Positions 24,656 to 33,932 of a DNA stretch of 64,000 bases are shown here, piece after piece; the first letter of the stretch is position 1; the number at the start of each line of letters is the position of its first letter. A program made the position numbers and the translations under genes. The stretch spans positions 462,212 through 526,211 of the forward strand of contig NZ_KQ948145.1 of NCBI RefSeq assembly GCF_001513955.1, in the 5' to 3' direction. The stretch comes from Streptomyces pseudovenezuelae. Lineage in GTDB: Bacteria; Actinomycetota; Actinomycetes; Streptomycetales; Streptomycetaceae. Below the pieces are notes generated by a model. The model was not told where the DNA came from. It worked only from the letters and a program-made list of their open reading frames with translations, and did not search any database.

Positions 24656-25555
24656 ATGAGCACACCGCCCGAGCCGGCCCTGAGCGCGATCATGGGTGAG
24701 CGGCGCCGGCTGATCAACCTCGCGTACCGGCTCCTCGGGTCCCTGGCGGACGCCGAGGACGTCGTGCAGGAGACGTACGTCCGCTGGTACGCCCTGGCCC
24801 CCGAGCAGCAGCGGGCGATCAGGTCGCCGGGCGGCTGGCTGACCACGGTCGCGGGGCGGATCTGCCTGGACGTGCTCGGCTCGGCGCGGGCCAGACGGGA
24901 GAGGTACGTCGGTGAGTGGCTTCCGGAGCCGCTGCCGGACAGCGCGGAGTGGGCCGGTGCCCCGGCGGACCCGGCCGACCGGGTCACCCTGGACGAGTCG
25001 GTCGGCATGGCCTTCCTCGTGCTGCTGGAGTCGATGACCCCGGCCGAGCGGGTGGTGTTCGTCCTGCACGACGTCTTCCGCTACCCGTTCGCCGATGTGG
25101 CCGAGATCGTCGGCCGCAGCCCGGCGGCCTGCCGTCAGCTGGCCGTGTCGGCCCGCCGACGGGTGCGCGAGCAACGACCCCCCGTGACCCCGCCGAGCCG
25201 GCACGCGGCCGTGGTCCGGGACTTCAAGCAGGCCTGGCAGGCGAAGGACATCGGCGCCCTCGTCCAGCTCCTCGACCCGAACGCCGTGGCCACCAGCGAC
25301 GGCGGCGGCCTCGTCAGCGCTCTGCCCGTACCGCTCCACGGCGGTGAGCCGATCGCCCGCTTCCTGGCCGGCCTTGTCGCCGGGGCCCCCGGACTGGTCC
25401 TCCTGGAACGCACGGTCAACGGCCGGCCCGGCCTGGTGGTCCAGGTGGACGACACCGTTCAGGCGGTCCTCGCCCTCGATGTCGAGGACGACCGGGTCAC
25501 CCGGGTCTGGGCGGTACGGAACCCGGAGAAGCTGCGGCCCTGGACCGCGGGCTGA
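24656..25555 (+). CDS. ECF41-type RNA polymerase sigma factor (SigJ-like)
   Basis: 299 residues. Region 2 is RRLINLAYRLLGSLADAEDVVQ; region 4 is AERVVFVLHDVFRYPFADVAEI. The ECF41 hallmarks follow: the WLPEPL linker motif, a C-terminal SnoaL-like domain (about 185-295) with DGGG, and the final NPEKL. In this group the fused C-terminal domain replaces an anti-sigma factor and tunes activity. The ATG has AAAGGAGG eight bases upstream. Divergent from a SnoaL-like gene that is its probable target. Confidence 0.93.
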   Translation: MSTPPEPALSAIMGERRRLINLAYRLLGSLADAEDVVQETYVRWYALAPEQQRAIRSPGGWLTTVAGRICLDVLGSARARRERYVGEWLPEPLPDSAEWAGAPADPADRVTLDESVGMAFLVLLESMTPAERVVFVLHDVFRYPFADVAEIVGRSPAACRQLAVSARRRVREQRPPVTPPSRHAAVVRDFKQAWQAKDIGALVQLLDPNAVATSDGGGLVSALPVPLHGGEPIARFLAGLVAGAPGLVLLERTVNGRPGLVVQVDDTVQAVLALDVEDDRVTRVWAVRNPEKLRPWTAG

Positions 25556-25566
25556 CGGCATGCGAA

Positions 25567-25604
25567 AGGCCCGCCGGAAGCGTCGTGCTGCTTCCGGCGG
25601 GCCT
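25567..25604. terminator. Bidirectional hairpin terminator, sigma gene / subtilase
   Basis: Perfect 15-bp arms (25567-25581 and 25590-25604; AGGCCCGCCGGAAGC and complement) with an 8-base loop, between convergent genes. Confidence 0.85.
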
Positions 25605-25626
25605 CTCGATCAGCGCGTGCTGCGGG

Positions 25627-28600
25627 TCACTTCCCGTAGTACGCGTTGTAGATCGAGATCGTCGACTTGTTGCCCTTCTTGTCGGCGATCTTGGCGTGGA
25701 AGGAGATGGCCTTCCCCTTCGCCGGGTTCTTCACGGTGATCTTGCCGCCCGAGACCGTGACCTTCTTCCAGGTCTGGCCGTAGTCGTACGACACGTACAC
25801 CGCGAGGGACTTGAGGTTGGAGCCCTTCGCGGAGCCCTCGACGGTCAGCGGGATCTTGACCGTCTTGCCGGCCTCGACCCTGCTGTCCAGACCCGTCTTC
25901 GCGTTGAAGCGGACCATGGAGGCGGGCAGCTTGGTGAAGTCCGCCGTCTTCTTCGACGAGAACGTCCAGCTGGCGTCGATCCGGGTGGAGGCCGCCGCGA
26001 CCTTGACGCTGCGCTTGACCGAGGTCGTCAGCTTGTACGAGGCCTGGCCGGCGGGGACCTTGAAGGCCTTCTCGCCGAACAGCGGGTCGTCGTTCGAGCC
26101 GACCTTGACACCGTTCTTGTACAGCGTGGTGTTCACCGAGGTGAACAGGGAGGAACCGGCGTGGCCACTGCCGTCGGCGAACAGCGGGAGAGAGCCCAGG
26201 ATGTCGTTGCCGTTGCGGTACAGACCGAAGTCGGCGTTGAGATGCGGGCCGAAGACCGCGGTGTTGAAGGTCTTCGCGTACGACTTGCCGGCCTGGAAGG
26301 ACTGCTCGGCACCGAGCGTGTAGTACGCGTCGGAGACCGGGAAGCCGTCCGGGTCGACACCGCTGTACTGCTCGAAGTCCATCCCCCACTTGACGCCGCC
26401 GAGGGTGGACAGGTGCAGGGTGCGGGTGCCCGGCAGGGTCTGCTGGAGCCCGATCGAGGAGGCGGAGAAGGAGCCGGGCAGCCAGCCCACGGCGTTGACG
26501 GAGCCCTTCTTGCCGCCGGCCGCGGCGCCCATGCCGACCTTGACCGTGGCCAGCTCGCTCGCCTTGTAGTGCTTGGTGTAACCGGTGGCGAACTGCTTGA
26601 CCGGGCCGCCGGCGATGGTGTCGTACTGCTCGGTGGCGCCCTTGCTCCAGTGGCCGTCGAACTGCTCGATGAGCGAACCGTCGGTCACCTGCGGGCCGAT
26701 GTGCGCGGTGCGGAAGCCCTCGTAGGAGTCCAGGAACCAGCCGAAGCCGTAACCGCCGGTGGGCGTGTTGACCTGGAAACCGGGTGAGGCGAACACCGAC
26801 TTGGCGGCCGCGTCCGGCACGGTGATGTCGACCGGCTTGGCCTTGCGCGCGTCCAGCGTGACCGTCGTGTTCTTCGTGACGTTCAGCTTGGGCTGGACCA
26901 TCCAGTCGGAGCCCTTGGTGGTGTCCTCCGGGTCCACGAAGTACGTGCCTTCGAGGATGTAGTTGCCCTTGGGCACGCGGACGGTGACCGAGCCGTCCTC
27001 CTCGTAGGGGGCGAACCGCTTGCCGTCGGCCAGGCCGGAGATGCCGGTCAGGTCCGTGCTGTAGTTCTTGGCCGGCTTGCCGTCACGGTCGAGGACGTTC
27101 AGCGTGACGTCGTACGACTCGACCTCCCGCTGCACCGCCGCCGCCGTGCGCACGGTCTGGCCGCCGCCCGTCGCGACCACGTACGCGGAGTACGCGCCGT
27201 CGAGCGTGCCGCCCAGCTTGGTGTTGACGGTGACGTCGACGGAGGCCTTGCCGCCCGCCGGGACCGTCACCGTGGTGGCGCCCAGCTTGAAGAAGCCGGC
27301 CGGAGCGGCCTGCCCCTTCGGGTTCGTGGCCGTCGACGTCAGCTTCAGCGTGACGTCCTTCGTACCGAGGTTGCGGTACGTCACCTGCTTGGTGACCGGC
27401 TTGTCGTCGGTGTGCGGCCACTGCTGCGTGCCGAAGCTCACCGACACCGGGTCGGCGATGACGGACTGCGTGATGGCCTTGTCGACCGCGATACGGCCCG
27501 AACCCTGCTGGAACGGGGTGTACTTGCCGCCCTTGGCGGAGCCGGTGAGGGCGCCCTTCAGCTCGGCGTAGCCCCAGCTCGGGTGCTCCTGCTTGAGGAT
27601 CGCCGCCGCGCCCGCGACATGCGGGGTCGCCATCGACGTACCGGAGATGGTGAGGTAGCCGGCGGGCTTCTCGCCGACCTCCTTGTCGATGAGGCTGCCG
27701 GGAGCGGCGGCCGCGGTGATGTCCACGCCGGGCGCGGTCACGTCGGGCTTGATCTGCCCGTCGAGGCCGGGGCCGGTGCTGGAGAAGGACGCCAGCTTGT
27801 CCTTGTCGTCGACCGCGCCGACGGTCAGGGCGGAGGCGGCGCTGCCCGGGGAGCCGATGGTCTGGTCGCCGAAGTCGCCCTCGTTGCCGGCGGCGATGGC
27901 GAACAGGATGCCCTTGGTCTCCGAGAGCTTGTTGACCTCGGCTTCCAGCGGGTCGATCTCCGGGGTGTCGCCGCCGCCCAGGCTGAGGTTGACGACGTCG
28001 GCACCCTGCTCGGCGGCCCACTCCATGCCGGCCAGGATCTGCGAGTCCTCGCCGTAGCCGTCGTCGCTGAGCACCTTGCCGTTGAGGAGCTTGGCGCCCG
28101 GCGCCACACCCTTGTACTTGCCGCCGGACTTCGCGCCGGTACCGGCCGCGATGGAGGCGACATGGGTGCCGTGGCCGAACTTGTCGGTCGCGTCGGCGGA
28201 GGTGGAGAAGTTCTTGGCCGCGATCACCTGGTCCTTGAGGTCCGGGTGGGTCGCGTCGATGCCGGTGTCCAGGACGGCGATCTTGACGCCCTTGCCGTTG
28301 TAGCCCTTGGCCCAGGCGGTCGGCGCGCCGATCTGCGGCACGGACTTGTCGAGGCTGGCCTTGCGGACGCCGTCGAGCCAGACGTGCGCGATGCCGGAGG
28401 CGGTCTTGTCACCGTTGGTGACCGCGTCCCACAGCTCGGGCGCCTCGTCCTTCGGCGTCTGCACCGCGTCGGCGTTCAGGGAGGCCAGGGAGTGGCGGAG
28501 GGTGCCCGCGTCCCGGACGTCGTCCTTGGCCGCGCTCGCCGCGCCCTTGTAGCCGACGATCACCTTCAGTCCCTTGCTCTGGGACTTGCGGGTGGCGGCC

Positions 28601-28959
28601 TTGTTGAGCTCGGTGACGTCGAACAGCCGCTGGTCGAGCTTGCCGCTCGCCACCAGGCGGACGACGTCGGACGGCAGCACGTAGGTGTGGCCGTCGGCCT
28701 TGCGGAGCTGGACCGGTATGTGTTCGCGGCCCTTCGCGGGCTCCAGGCCCACGACCCGGCCCTTGGCGTCCACGACGACGCGGTCACCGGTGATCAGGGT
28801 GATGCGGTGCTTGGGCGTGAGCTGCGCCTTGTTCGACTGCGAGACGCTCGCCGTCTGCTGCGCGTCCGCCGACGCCGGGCTGGTCATGCCCGCCGCGAGC
28901 GCTACCGCGGCCGCCGTGGCGATCGTGGCCGCGCATGCCTTCTTCACTTGTCTGCGCAA
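25627..28959 (-). CDS. Secreted S8 subtilisin-like serine peptidase, multidomain
   Basis: About 1110 residues from a TTG at 28959 (MRRQVKKACAATIATAAA), chosen because GGGGG lies four bases upstream and a proper Sec signal follows with cleavage after ASA; a longer frame exists without a site. An I9-like propeptide is followed by the S8 domain: D231 in IAVLDTGIDATHPDL, H263 in FGHGTHVAS, oxyanion N359 in AIAAGNEGD, S442 in ISGTSMATPHVAG. The C-terminal 600 residues are beta-rich Fn3/CARDB-like domains ending SIYNAYYGK. Extracellular protease for nutrition or development. A 9-bp inverted repeat (28980-28988 / 28996-29004) sits in its leader. Confidence 0.9.
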   Translation of the reverse strand: MRRQVKKACAATIATAAAVALAAGMTSPASADAQQTASVSQSNKAQLTPKHRITLITGDRVVVDAKGRVVGLEPAKGREHIPVQLRKADGHTYVLPSDVVRLVASGKLDQRLFDVTELNKAATRKSQSKGLKVIVGYKGAASAAKDDVRDAGTLRHSLASLNADAVQTPKDEAPELWDAVTNGDKTASGIAHVWLDGVRKASLDKSVPQIGAPTAWAKGYNGKGVKIAVLDTGIDATHPDLKDQVIAAKNFSTSADATDKFGHGTHVASIAAGTGAKSGGKYKGVAPGAKLLNGKVLSDDGYGEDSQILAGMEWAAEQGADVVNLSLGGGDTPEIDPLEAEVNKLSETKGILFAIAAGNEGDFGDQTIGSPGSAASALTVGAVDDKDKLASFSSTGPGLDGQIKPDVTAPGVDITAAAAPGSLIDKEVGEKPAGYLTISGTSMATPHVAGAAAILKQEHPSWGYAELKGALTGSAKGGKYTPFQQGSGRIAVDKAITQSVIADPVSVSFGTQQWPHTDDKPVTKQVTYRNLGTKDVTLKLTSTATNPKGQAAPAGFFKLGATTVTVPAGGKASVDVTVNTKLGGTLDGAYSAYVVATGGGQTVRTAAAVQREVESYDVTLNVLDRDGKPAKNYSTDLTGISGLADGKRFAPYEEDGSVTVRVPKGNYILEGTYFVDPEDTTKGSDWMVQPKLNVTKNTTVTLDARKAKPVDITVPDAAAKSVFASPGFQVNTPTGGYGFGWFLDSYEGFRTAHIGPQVTDGSLIEQFDGHWSKGATEQYDTIAGGPVKQFATGYTKHYKASELATVKVGMGAAAGGKKGSVNAVGWLPGSFSASSIGLQQTLPGTRTLHLSTLGGVKWGMDFEQYSGVDPDGFPVSDAYYTLGAEQSFQAGKSYAKTFNTAVFGPHLNADFGLYRNGNDILGSLPLFADGSGHAGSSLFTSVNTTLYKNGVKVGSNDDPLFGEKAFKVPAGQASYKLTTSVKRSVKVAAASTRIDASWTFSSKKTADFTKLPASMVRFNAKTGLDSRVEAGKTVKIPLTVEGSAKGSNLKSLAVYVSYDYGQTWKKVTVSGGKITVKNPAKGKAISFHAKIADKKGNKSTISIYNAYYGK

Positions 28960-28979
28960 GTTTCCCCCTTGCAGAAGGA

Positions 28980-29004
28980 CCGGGTGAATTCCCCGTTCAC
29001 CCGG
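28980..29004. repeat. Inverted repeat in the subtilase leader
   Basis: CCGGGTGAA and its exact complement, 7 bases apart, 20 bases upstream of the TTG start. It would fold as a small hairpin close to the ribosome site or act as an operator. Function unknown. Confidence 0.4.
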
Positions 29005-29151
29005 CCGGGGGGAGACTCGCACGCATATACGTGCACCCCCCGGTGATCGCAGTATGCCGAGGGGTGATCACGACCTCAATAGACAACTCCCCGGCGGCAA
29101 AGTCTGTTACAAGACCGCCGGGTTCAGGCGGAGTTGAGGGTTCTGACTGGT

Positions 29152-29835
29152 TCAGGAGGCGGCATTCTCCTTCACGGTGATCCGGCCCTTGCGGATCGTG
29201 GCGAGGCGGGGGGCCTTCTTCGCGATGGCGGAGTCGTGGGTGACCATGATGAAGGTCAGCCCCAGCTCCTTCCACATGCGTTCGAGTACGTCCATGATCT
29301 CGTCGCGCATCGACTCGTCGAGGTTGCCGGTGGGTTCGTCGGCGAGGAGCACCTTCGGCTCCTTGACGAGGGCCCGGGCGATGGCGACGCGCTGCTGCTG
29401 TCCGCCGGACAACTCGGAGGGCAGATGCCGCAGTCGCTCCCCGAGCCCGACGGAGGTCAGGGCCTCGGCCGCCCGCTCCCGCCGCTCCTTCACCTTCACG
29501 CCGAGGGGTACGAGGGCGGTCTCGACGTTCTCCTGGGCGGTCAGGGTGGGGATGAGGTTGAAGGACTGGAAGACGAAGCCGATGTTCTCGCTGCGGACCC
29601 GGGTCAGCCGGGCCTCCGAGAGCTTGGCCAGGTCGGTGCCGTCCAGGACGACTTCGCCCTCCGTGGGCTTGTCCAGTGCGCCGAGCATCTGGAGCAGGGT
29701 GGACTTGCCGCCGCCGGTGGGGCCCTGGATGACGAGCCGGTCCCCGTCGGCGATGGTGAGGTCCACACCGGCGAGCGCGTCGACGGTGTCCTTGCCTCGG
29801 GAGTAGCGCTTGGTGACGCTTCTGAGTTCGTACAT
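29152..29835 (-). CDS. MacB/LolD-type ABC transporter ATPase
   Basis: 227 residues from the ATG at 29835 (MYELRSVTKRY), with AGGAG six bases upstream. Walker A GPTGGGKST, Q-loop VFQSFNLIP, signature LSGGQQQRVAIARAL, Walker B VLLADEPTGNLD and the switch histidine in MVTHDSAIA are intact. It partners with the FtsX-type permease encoded upstream on the same strand; the 226-bp gap between them is unusually long and holds a copy of the dispersed 20-bp repeat. Such systems are mechanotransmission exporters or lipoprotein and peptide extractors. Confidence 0.9.
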   Translation of the reverse strand: MYELRSVTKRYSRGKDTVDALAGVDLTIADGDRLVIQGPTGGGKSTLLQMLGALDKPTEGEVVLDGTDLAKLSEARLTRVRSENIGFVFQSFNLIPTLTAQENVETALVPLGVKVKERRERAAEALTSVGLGERLRHLPSELSGGQQQRVAIARALVKEPKVLLADEPTGNLDESMRDEIMDVLERMWKELGLTFIMVTHDSAIAKKAPRLATIRKGRITVKENAAS

Positions 29836-29932
29836 GGTGAGCTCCTGGGGTGGTGGGGTTCGGGGATGGGGCGGTGCGTGGTCGGCTGCGGCTGAGTGGG
29901 TACGGCTGGGCCTGCCTGGTCTGCACCCGCCC

Positions 29933-29952
29933 AGGGGCGCGAGGAACTGCGC
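29933..29952 (+). repeat. Dispersed 20-bp intergenic repeat, single copy
   Basis: AGGGGCGCGAGGAACTGCGC, one base different from the copies at 37759-37920 and 52858-52877. It lies between the ABC permease stop and the ATPase start. Confidence 0.65.
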
Positions 29953-30061
29953 GACCGGCCACAGCACTCCCGCACCCGCGAGATGACAAGGCGAGGCAGC
30001 TCCGTGGGCGCACCGGCACCGCGTACCGGCACCGCGCACCGGAACCGCGCGCCGACGCCCG

Positions 30062-31525
30062 CTACTCGACTCGCCGCAACGCGTCCGCCGGCCGCAGCCG
30101 CGACGCGCGCCAGCCGCCGAACGCCCCCGCGATGAGACCGCCCGCCACCGCCAGACCCACCGCGATCGACACCGTCGTCACGCTGACCGGGGCCGTCAGG
30201 GCGACCTCCAGCGTCTTGGCGGCCGCCTGGCGACCGGGGCCGCCGAAACCGCCGCCACCGGGACCGGAGTTGGCGCCACCGCCACCGCCCAGCTGCGCCT
30301 GCAGCGTGGGACTGATGGCCGTCACGACGTACGCGCCGGCGAGACCGAGCGCGATGCCCAGCGCGCCGCCGAGCAGTCCGTTGACCATCGCCTCGCCGAC
30401 GACCTGCCGGGTCACCCGTCCCGACTTCCAGCCGAGCGCCTTGAGCGTGCCGAACTCCCGTACCCGGCGCGACACCGCGGACGAGGTCAGCAGACCGGCG
30501 ACGAGGAACGCGGCGACGAGTACGGCGATCGACAGCCACTTGCCGACGTTCGTGGCGAGCGAGGACGCCGTCGACAGCGATCCCGAGACCGTGTCCGCGA
30601 GATCCGCCGAGGTCGTCACCGTCGTACCCGAGATGTTCTTCTGGATGGTCGACTTGACGGAGTCGATCTTCTGGGAGTCGGTCGCCTTGACGTAGATCGT
30701 GGTGACCTTGTTCTTCGAGTCGCTGAGGGTCTGCGCCTGGGTGAGCGGGACGTAGACGTTGGCGGCCGCGTCCCCGCTGTCCGCGGTGGCGACGCCGATC
30801 ACCTTGAACTTGACGCTCTTGACGGTGACGGTGGAACCGACCTTGAGCTTCTTCTCCTTGGCGTACGCGGAGTCGACGACCGCGACCTTGGCGTCGGTCT
30901 CCGTCGACTTGAACGTACGGCCACTGGTGATCTTGGAGGAGGTCAGCGGGCCGAGGGCCGCCTTGGTGACGTCGGTGCCGAAGACCGAGTAGCTGTTGAC
31001 GTCGAAGTTGGCTCCGCCGCCCCGCACTTCACCCTGCGGCTGCCCGCTTCCGCCACCGTTGGCGCCCGGGCCGCCCTGCTGGTTGCCGCCGTTCTGGTTC
31101 TGCTGGAACTGCCCGCGGGTGAACTCTCCGCTCACCTTGATGACCTGGAGGCTCAGCCCGCCGACCGCGTCCGAGACGCCGGTCTGCCGGTCGACCTTGG
31201 TGACCGTGGCGGCGGACAGGGTCTGGAACCCCTGCACCATCACCCGGTCGCTGCTCTGCTCCGCGCCGGAGCCGTTGTCCTGTGCGTCGAACCGGAAGCG
31301 CGGCCGGTCCGAGGAATCGGCCTGCGCCGGGGCGGCCTTGGTGACCGTCATGTCGGTGCCCAGCCCGTACAGCGACTGGAGGACCTTGTCCTGGGCCTTG
31401 CCCATGCCGGACGACACGGAACTGACCACGATGACGAGCGCGATACCGAGCGCGAGGCCGGAGGCGACGACGAGGGCCGCCTTTCTGCGGCGGCGCAGTT
31501 CGCGCCTCAGGTAGGTGAAGAACAT
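30062..31525 (-). CDS. FtsX/MacB-type ABC permease
   Basis: 487 residues. One N-terminal helix (AALVVASGLALGIALVIVV), a large extracytoplasmic domain (about 45-330) with a Gln/Gly/Asn-rich low-complexity stretch near residues 140-170, then three helices with the FtsX signature VREFGTLKALGWKSGRVTRQ and ending RPADALRRVE. A second Gly-rich stretch lies between the last helices. It is upstream of the ATPase gene in one transcription direction. Substrate unknown. Confidence 0.9.
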   Translation of the reverse strand: MFFTYLRRELRRRRKAALVVASGLALGIALVIVVSSVSSGMGKAQDKVLQSLYGLGTDMTVTKAAPAQADSSDRPRFRFDAQDNGSGAEQSSDRVMVQGFQTLSAATVTKVDRQTGVSDAVGGLSLQVIKVSGEFTRGQFQQNQNGGNQQGGPGANGGGSGQPQGEVRGGGANFDVNSYSVFGTDVTKAALGPLTSSKITSGRTFKSTETDAKVAVVDSAYAKEKKLKVGSTVTVKSVKFKVIGVATADSGDAAANVYVPLTQAQTLSDSKNKVTTIYVKATDSQKIDSVKSTIQKNISGTTVTTSADLADTVSGSLSTASSLATNVGKWLSIAVLVAAFLVAGLLTSSAVSRRVREFGTLKALGWKSGRVTRQVVGEAMVNGLLGGALGIALGLAGAYVVTAISPTLQAQLGGGGGANSGPGGGGFGGPGRQAAAKTLEVALTAPVSVTTVSIAVGLAVAGGLIAGAFGGWRASRLRPADALRRVE

Positions 31526-31610
31526 GGCCGCAAGCTAGGTACGGCGCGTGATGACTCCATAAGCCCCCCATAAGAGCTGCATGAGAAGGCTGTGCGCGGC
31601 CCCGGAAACA

Positions 31611-31638
31611 CCGATGCCGCCCCTGGGGGCGGCATCGG
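31611..31638 (-). terminator. Terminator after the L,D-transpeptidase gene
   Basis: Perfect 13-bp arms (31611-31623 and 31626-31638; CCGATGCCGCCCC and complement) with a tight loop, followed on the minus strand by TGTTT. It separates the transpeptidase from the downstream ABC permease. Confidence 0.85.
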
Positions 31639-31660
31639 AAAGCTGTGGACTACGGGTGGC

Positions 31661-32911
31661 TCAGACCGCCGAGCCCGCCTTCCAGTCGGCCCAGCTCAGG
31701 TTCCAGCCGTTGAGGCCGTTGTCCGGGGCCACCGTCTTGTCGCCGGTGTTCTTGACGACCACCACGTCGCCGACGATGGAGTGGGTGTACATCCAGTAAC
31801 CCGAGGTGCCGGTGTCGTTGGCGCCCTTGGTGTCGGAGAGGCCGACGCAGCCGTGGCTGGTGTTCACGGAGCCGAAGATGGACTTGGCGCCCCAGTAGTT
31901 GCCGTGCATGAAGGTGCCGGAGTTGGTGAGGCGGATGGCGTGCGGCACGTCCTTGATGTCGTACTCGCCCTTGCCGTCGTCGTCGGTGAAGCCCACGGTC
32001 GCGCCGTTCATGCGCGTCTCCTTGAACTTCTCGGACATCACCATGACGCCTTCGTACGTCTTGTTGTCCGGCGAACCGGCCGAGATCGGGATGGTCTTGA
32101 TCGTCGCGCCGTTCTGCGTGACCTTCATCTGCTTGGTCTTGGCGTCGACGTACGAGACCTGGTTACGGCCGATCTTGAAGGTGACCGTCTTCTGCTGGAC
32201 GCCGTAGACCCCGTTGGCGCCCTGCACACCGTCGAGCGCGAGCTTCAGCGTGACGGTGGAGTTCTCCTTCCAGTAGTCCTCGGGGCGGAAGTCGATGCGG
32301 TTGGCGTTGAACCAGTGACCGACGACCTCCTGACCGCTGCTGGAGGAGACGGTGATGCCCTTCTGGACGGCCGCCTTGTTGGTGATCGCCTTGTCGAAGT
32401 TGATCGACACCGGCATGCCCACACCGACGGTCGAGCCGTCCTCGGGCGTGAAGTTGCCTATGAAGCTGTTCGACGGGGAGACCGTCGTGAACGAGGCGTT
32501 CTCGTGGGCGACGAGCCCGTCGGAGTCCTTGGCCTCCGCGGCGACCTTGTAGGTCGTGGAGCGCTCCAGCTGGGTCTCGGGCTTCCAGCTGGTCTTGTCG
32601 GCGGACAGCGCGCCGGCGACCTTCGCGCCATCGGTGGTCGTCATCGTCACGCCGGTGAGCGTGCCCTTGCTCACGGTGACGGCGGCGGAGTTGTTGATGG
32701 AGGCGTTGTCCGTGCCGTCCTTGGGCGTGATCCTGATCTCGGCCTGTGAGCTCTTCTTCGCCGCCGCCTCGTCGGCCTTGGCCTGCGAGGTGTCGCCGCC
32801 ACCGCCCTTCGAGGAGGAGTCGTCGCCACTGGAACAGGCAGAGAGCACCAGCACTCCGCCGAGCAGAGCGGACGCGACCGTCAGGCCCCTGCGCCGCTTA
32901 CTGACCGTCAT
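31661..32911 (-). CDS. L,D-transpeptidase lipoprotein with Ig-like domains
   Basis: 416 residues from the ATG at 32911, preceded by GGAGAAG; an ATG five codons earlier is possible. The lipobox is VLSAC (C27). A Ser/Gly/Lys-rich linker leads to two Ig-like domains as in mycobacterial Ldt enzymes, then the YkuD catalytic domain with HGNYWGAKSIFGSVNTSHGC, giving the catalytic Cys and His. It forms 3-3 cross-links in peptidoglycan outside the membrane, and its C-terminal tail is Trp-rich (NGWNLSWADWKAG) as in the Ldt CT domain. Monocistronic, with its own terminator. Confidence 0.93.
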   Translation of the reverse strand: MTVSKRRRGLTVASALLGGVLVLSACSSGDDSSSKGGGGDTSQAKADEAAAKKSSQAEIRITPKDGTDNASINNSAAVTVSKGTLTGVTMTTTDGAKVAGALSADKTSWKPETQLERSTTYKVAAEAKDSDGLVAHENASFTTVSPSNSFIGNFTPEDGSTVGVGMPVSINFDKAITNKAAVQKGITVSSSSGQEVVGHWFNANRIDFRPEDYWKENSTVTLKLALDGVQGANGVYGVQQKTVTFKIGRNQVSYVDAKTKQMKVTQNGATIKTIPISAGSPDNKTYEGVMVMSEKFKETRMNGATVGFTDDDGKGEYDIKDVPHAIRLTNSGTFMHGNYWGAKSIFGSVNTSHGCVGLSDTKGANDTGTSGYWMYTHSIVGDVVVVKNTGDKTVAPDNGLNGWNLSWADWKAGSAV

Positions 32912-33085
32912 CACACGCTTCTCCATCGTTGCCGAAATCCCAGAAACCCCGAGAGTCCCCGTCAATAAAACCTAAACGCTACGACCGGTTCGTCCCGTTC
33001 CACCTTCTCGGAAGGTGTGGGGCACACCACGTCCGCCGTGGCGGAAGGTGCGTCTGTCGGTTCGTGCGACACCTGAGACGACGAA

Positions 33086-33113
33086 ACCCCGGGCGGCGGT
33101 TGCCGCCCGGGGT
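33086..33113 (-). terminator. Terminator after the small acidic-tail gene
   Basis: Perfect 12-bp arms (33086-33097 and 33102-33113; ACCCCGGGCGGC and complement), GGTT loop, followed by TTTCG on the minus strand. Confidence 0.85.
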
Positions 33114-33133
33114 CACGATTCTCCCGAGCGCGC

Positions 33134-33478
33134 TCAGCCGACGACCTCTTCTTCCTCGTCTTCCTCTACATCATCCTCGTCGAGGTCCCAGTCCGGCGAA
33201 TCCGGGTCGTAGTCGATGTGCTCGCTGCTCCAGGAAGCCTGGGCCAGTTCGACCCCCGACACCTCTCCGACCAGGTCGAACGGGTCCACGAGATAGGCGA
33301 GGGCCTCCGCAGTGTCTTCCGTCACAGCACTCTCGGCATGCGCCCGCTCGTCGTCGGGCATGTCCGGATCCTCCGCGATCCGCGCCAGTGCGGCCCGGGT
33401 GACGGCGTCCTGGTCGTCGACCTCGACGACGAGTTCCACCCGAAGCCGTACATAACGTGATGTCTCTTCAGTGCTCAT
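33134..33478 (-). CDS. Small protein with strongly acidic C-terminal tail
   Basis: 114 residues, cytoplasmic, unrecognised. An N-terminal beta strand set (SRYVRLRVELVVEVDDQDAV) is followed by a helical middle (ALARIAEDP; HAESAVTEDTAEALAYLVDP), and the last 30 residues are almost all Asp/Glu, ending DVEEDEEEEVVG. The start MSTEETSRYV at 33478 is chosen over a much longer frame that has no ribosome site. Such acidic tails occur in chaperone-like or DNA-mimic proteins, but no role can be assigned. Confidence 0.75.
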   Translation of the reverse strand: MSTEETSRYVRLRVELVVEVDDQDAVTRAALARIAEDPDMPDDERAHAESAVTEDTAEALAYLVDPFDLVGEVSGVELAQASWSSEHIDYDPDSPDWDLDEDDVEEDEEEEVVG

Positions 33479-33587
33479 GCCCGGAGCGTAAAGCCCATGC
33501 CTCCCGTGACTTTCCCGTGACCCGCGCCTTTCACTAACATCGCCCCACACGGCCAATTCGCCAGCACCACAAGGGGATCGATATTCC

Positions 33588-33890
33588 GTGTCATCCGTTC
33601 GCCGTCCGTTGCTGACCGCCACCGCCGCGGGGACCCTGCTGGGTGCCCTGTGGTTCGTCCCGTCCGCCAACGCGACCCAGGACAGCCCGGCGAGAACAGA
33701 GCCGTCCGCGCAGGCCACCACCCAGGCGCGGGTCACGACCACGAGCGCGGAGACCTCCACGGACGACACCCGGCTCGCCGACACCGGCAGCTTCGACACC
33801 ACGCCGTACGTCGTCGGCGGCACCCTCTTCCTCACGCTGGGTGCGGGCTTCGTCGTCTACTCGGTCCGCCGCGAACGGCTGGGGTTTTGA
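33588..33890 (+). CDS. Small LAxTG sortase-type surface protein
   Basis: 100 residues. Sec signal peptide (RRPLLTATAAGTLLGALWFV, then PSANA), a short Thr/Ala/Ser-rich mature stretch of about 30 residues, the sorting motif LADTG at 63-67, a hydrophobic helix (VVGGTLFLTLGAGFVVYSV) and the RRERLGF tail. Streptomyces class E sortases recognise LAxTG, so this is probably anchored to peptidoglycan. GTG start at 33588. With hardly any mature domain it may act as a spacer or a processed peptide. Confidence 0.8.
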   Translation: MSSVRRPLLTATAAGTLLGALWFVPSANATQDSPARTEPSAQATTQARVTTTSAETSTDDTRLADTGSFDTTPYVVGGTLFLTLGAGFVVYSVRRERLGF

Positions 33891-33932
33891 ACCGGCTTGA
33901 CGTGTTCTTGACGCAAGCTTCATAGTCCGCGC

